A stretch of 5,729 nt of DNA, taken from contig JADLDX010000900.1 of assembly GCA_020846515.1 (NCBI GenBank), positions 1-5,729 of the forward strand, given 5' to 3'. A program made the translations under genes and the position numbers. The notes beneath the pieces are model-generated. The model worked only from the letters and a program-made list of their open reading frames with translations, was not told the origin of the DNA and made no database searches. Numbering within the stretch: the first letter of the stretch is position 1; every line of letters begins with the position of its first letter. This document shows positions 5,232 through 5,729 of this stretch, piece by piece. Source of the DNA: Pirellulaceae bacterium (GTDB taxonomy: Bacteria > Planctomycetota > Planctomycetia > Pirellulales > Pirellulaceae).

Positions 5232-5729
5232 ATGTCTCGCTCGTCTGTTCATGCGCGTGCGCAATTGGCGTTCACGTTAGTTGAGTTGTTGGTTGTCATC
5301 GCCATCATTGGGATTCTGGTAGGGTTATTGTTACCCGCAGTGCAAGCGGCTCGCGAAGCGGCTCGACGCATGCAATGCTCCAATAACTTCAAGCAACTTG
5401 GTTTGGCGGTCCACAATTACGAATCGGCTTATGGTCGATTACCTGCCGGCTGGATAGCCACCAATCCGGCCGGGGAACCGGGCTGGGGATGGTCGGCCGC
5501 TCTGTTGCCGTTTATGGAAGGCAGTACTGTTTACTCGCAAATTGACTCGCGCCTCCCGATTAATCACACCGTTCACGCAGGTGTTCGCTCGGTTTCAATC
5601 CCGAGTTTTATTTGTCCGTCGGATGCCTTTCCCAACATCTTCGAGATTGCCGAAGAGGATCATTCCCATGTCCACGGCGGTGACGAACCGGAGAGTGTGG
5701 ATGAGGGTCACAAGCTTTTTCCAATAGCC
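5232..5729 (+). CDS. DUF1559 pilin-like (type IV pseudopilin) protein with HxHxH insertion, 3' partial
   Basis: The frame runs from ATG 5232 through the right edge (166 codons seen). Residues 1-13 are a short basic leader. Residues 14-34 form the type III prepilin signal [21 protein letters not shown], with Glu at +5 of the mature protein. Processing by a prepilin peptidase would fall at Ala13/Phe14, where Ala replaces the usual Gly. Residues 35-63 ([20 protein letters not shown], then LGLAVHNYE) are diagnostic of DUF1559 proteins of Planctomycetes. FICPSD near residue 130 is also typical. An unusual acidic and His-bearing segment follows ([10 protein letters not shown] from 143, GHK at 159-161). 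It is probably displayed on the cell surface or periplasmic side, and metal binding is inferred from the His pattern and the ZIP neighbour. An AGGA at 5217-5220 with an 11-base gap is a weak ribosome site. The C-terminal half of the protein lies outside the window. Confidence 0.93.
   Translation, partial: MSRSSVHARAQLAFTLVELLVVIAIIGILVGLLLPAVQAAREAARRMQCSNNFKQLGLAVHNYESAYGRLPAGWIATNPAGEPGWGWSAALLPFMEGSTVYSQIDSRLPINHTVHAGVRSVSIPSFICPSDAFPNIFEIAEEDHSHVHGGDEPESVDEGHKLFPIA

Noticed and set aside
4981..5284. Cys-rich open frames overlapping the end of the His/Cys-rich gene and the start of the pilin-like gene
   Set aside because: They conflict with the clear DUF1559 start and have no independent support. 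A frameshift joining them to the upstream gene was considered, but the SRGPP ending of that gene fits a natural C-terminus.

Overview
The window looks like the chromosome of a planctomycete, probably a Pirellulaceae (Rhodopirellula/Blastopirellula) relative. The strongest sign is the gene running off the right edge. It is a DUF1559-type pilin-like protein with the motif [16 protein letters not shown] followed by [18 protein letters not shown], a family hugely expanded in Planctomycetes. An internalin-style secreted LRR protein, weak ribosome binding sites and moderate GC content fit the same assignment. No rRNA, tRNA, CRISPR array, transposase or phage gene was seen. The taxonomic call is inference from family content only.

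Layout, left to right. (1) Positions 2-2221, plus strand: the 3' part of a long fused gene. It holds the tail of an NAD(P)-binding SDR domain, a DUF2867 domain (as in E. coli YbjT) and a multi-pass membrane region. That region reads like a Ste24/M48 peptidase whose zinc-binding residues have all been replaced. (2) Positions 2222-2431: an intergenic gap with a perfect 10-bp hairpin and a possible promoter. (3) Positions 2432-3301, plus strand: an exported leucine-rich-repeat protein. (4) Positions 3302-3432: a gap between convergent genes holding two 25-nt REP-like hairpin units in inverted orientation. Their stems differ only by compensating changes. (5) Positions 3433-4365, minus strand: a ZIP-family metal transporter with a His-rich loop and tail. 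(6) Positions 4366-4568: the divergent control region, with a good sigma70-like promoter facing right and a short leader hairpin. (7) Positions 4569-5069, plus strand: a small exported His/Cys-rich protein. (8) Positions 5232 to the right edge, plus strand: the DUF1559 pilin-like protein, carrying an HxHxH insertion.

The right half (3433-5729) reads as a metal-handling neighbourhood. It contains a ZIP transporter, a His/Cys-rich exported protein read divergently from it, and a pilin-like surface protein with a His-rich segment. All three carry His clusters suited to binding zinc or a similar divalent metal. The idea that the pilin-like and His/Cys-rich proteins work with the transporter in metal capture or buffering is inference from gene order and composition, and it is the most interesting hypothesis here. 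The left half (fused SDR/pseudo-peptidase and LRR protein) shows no evident link to it.
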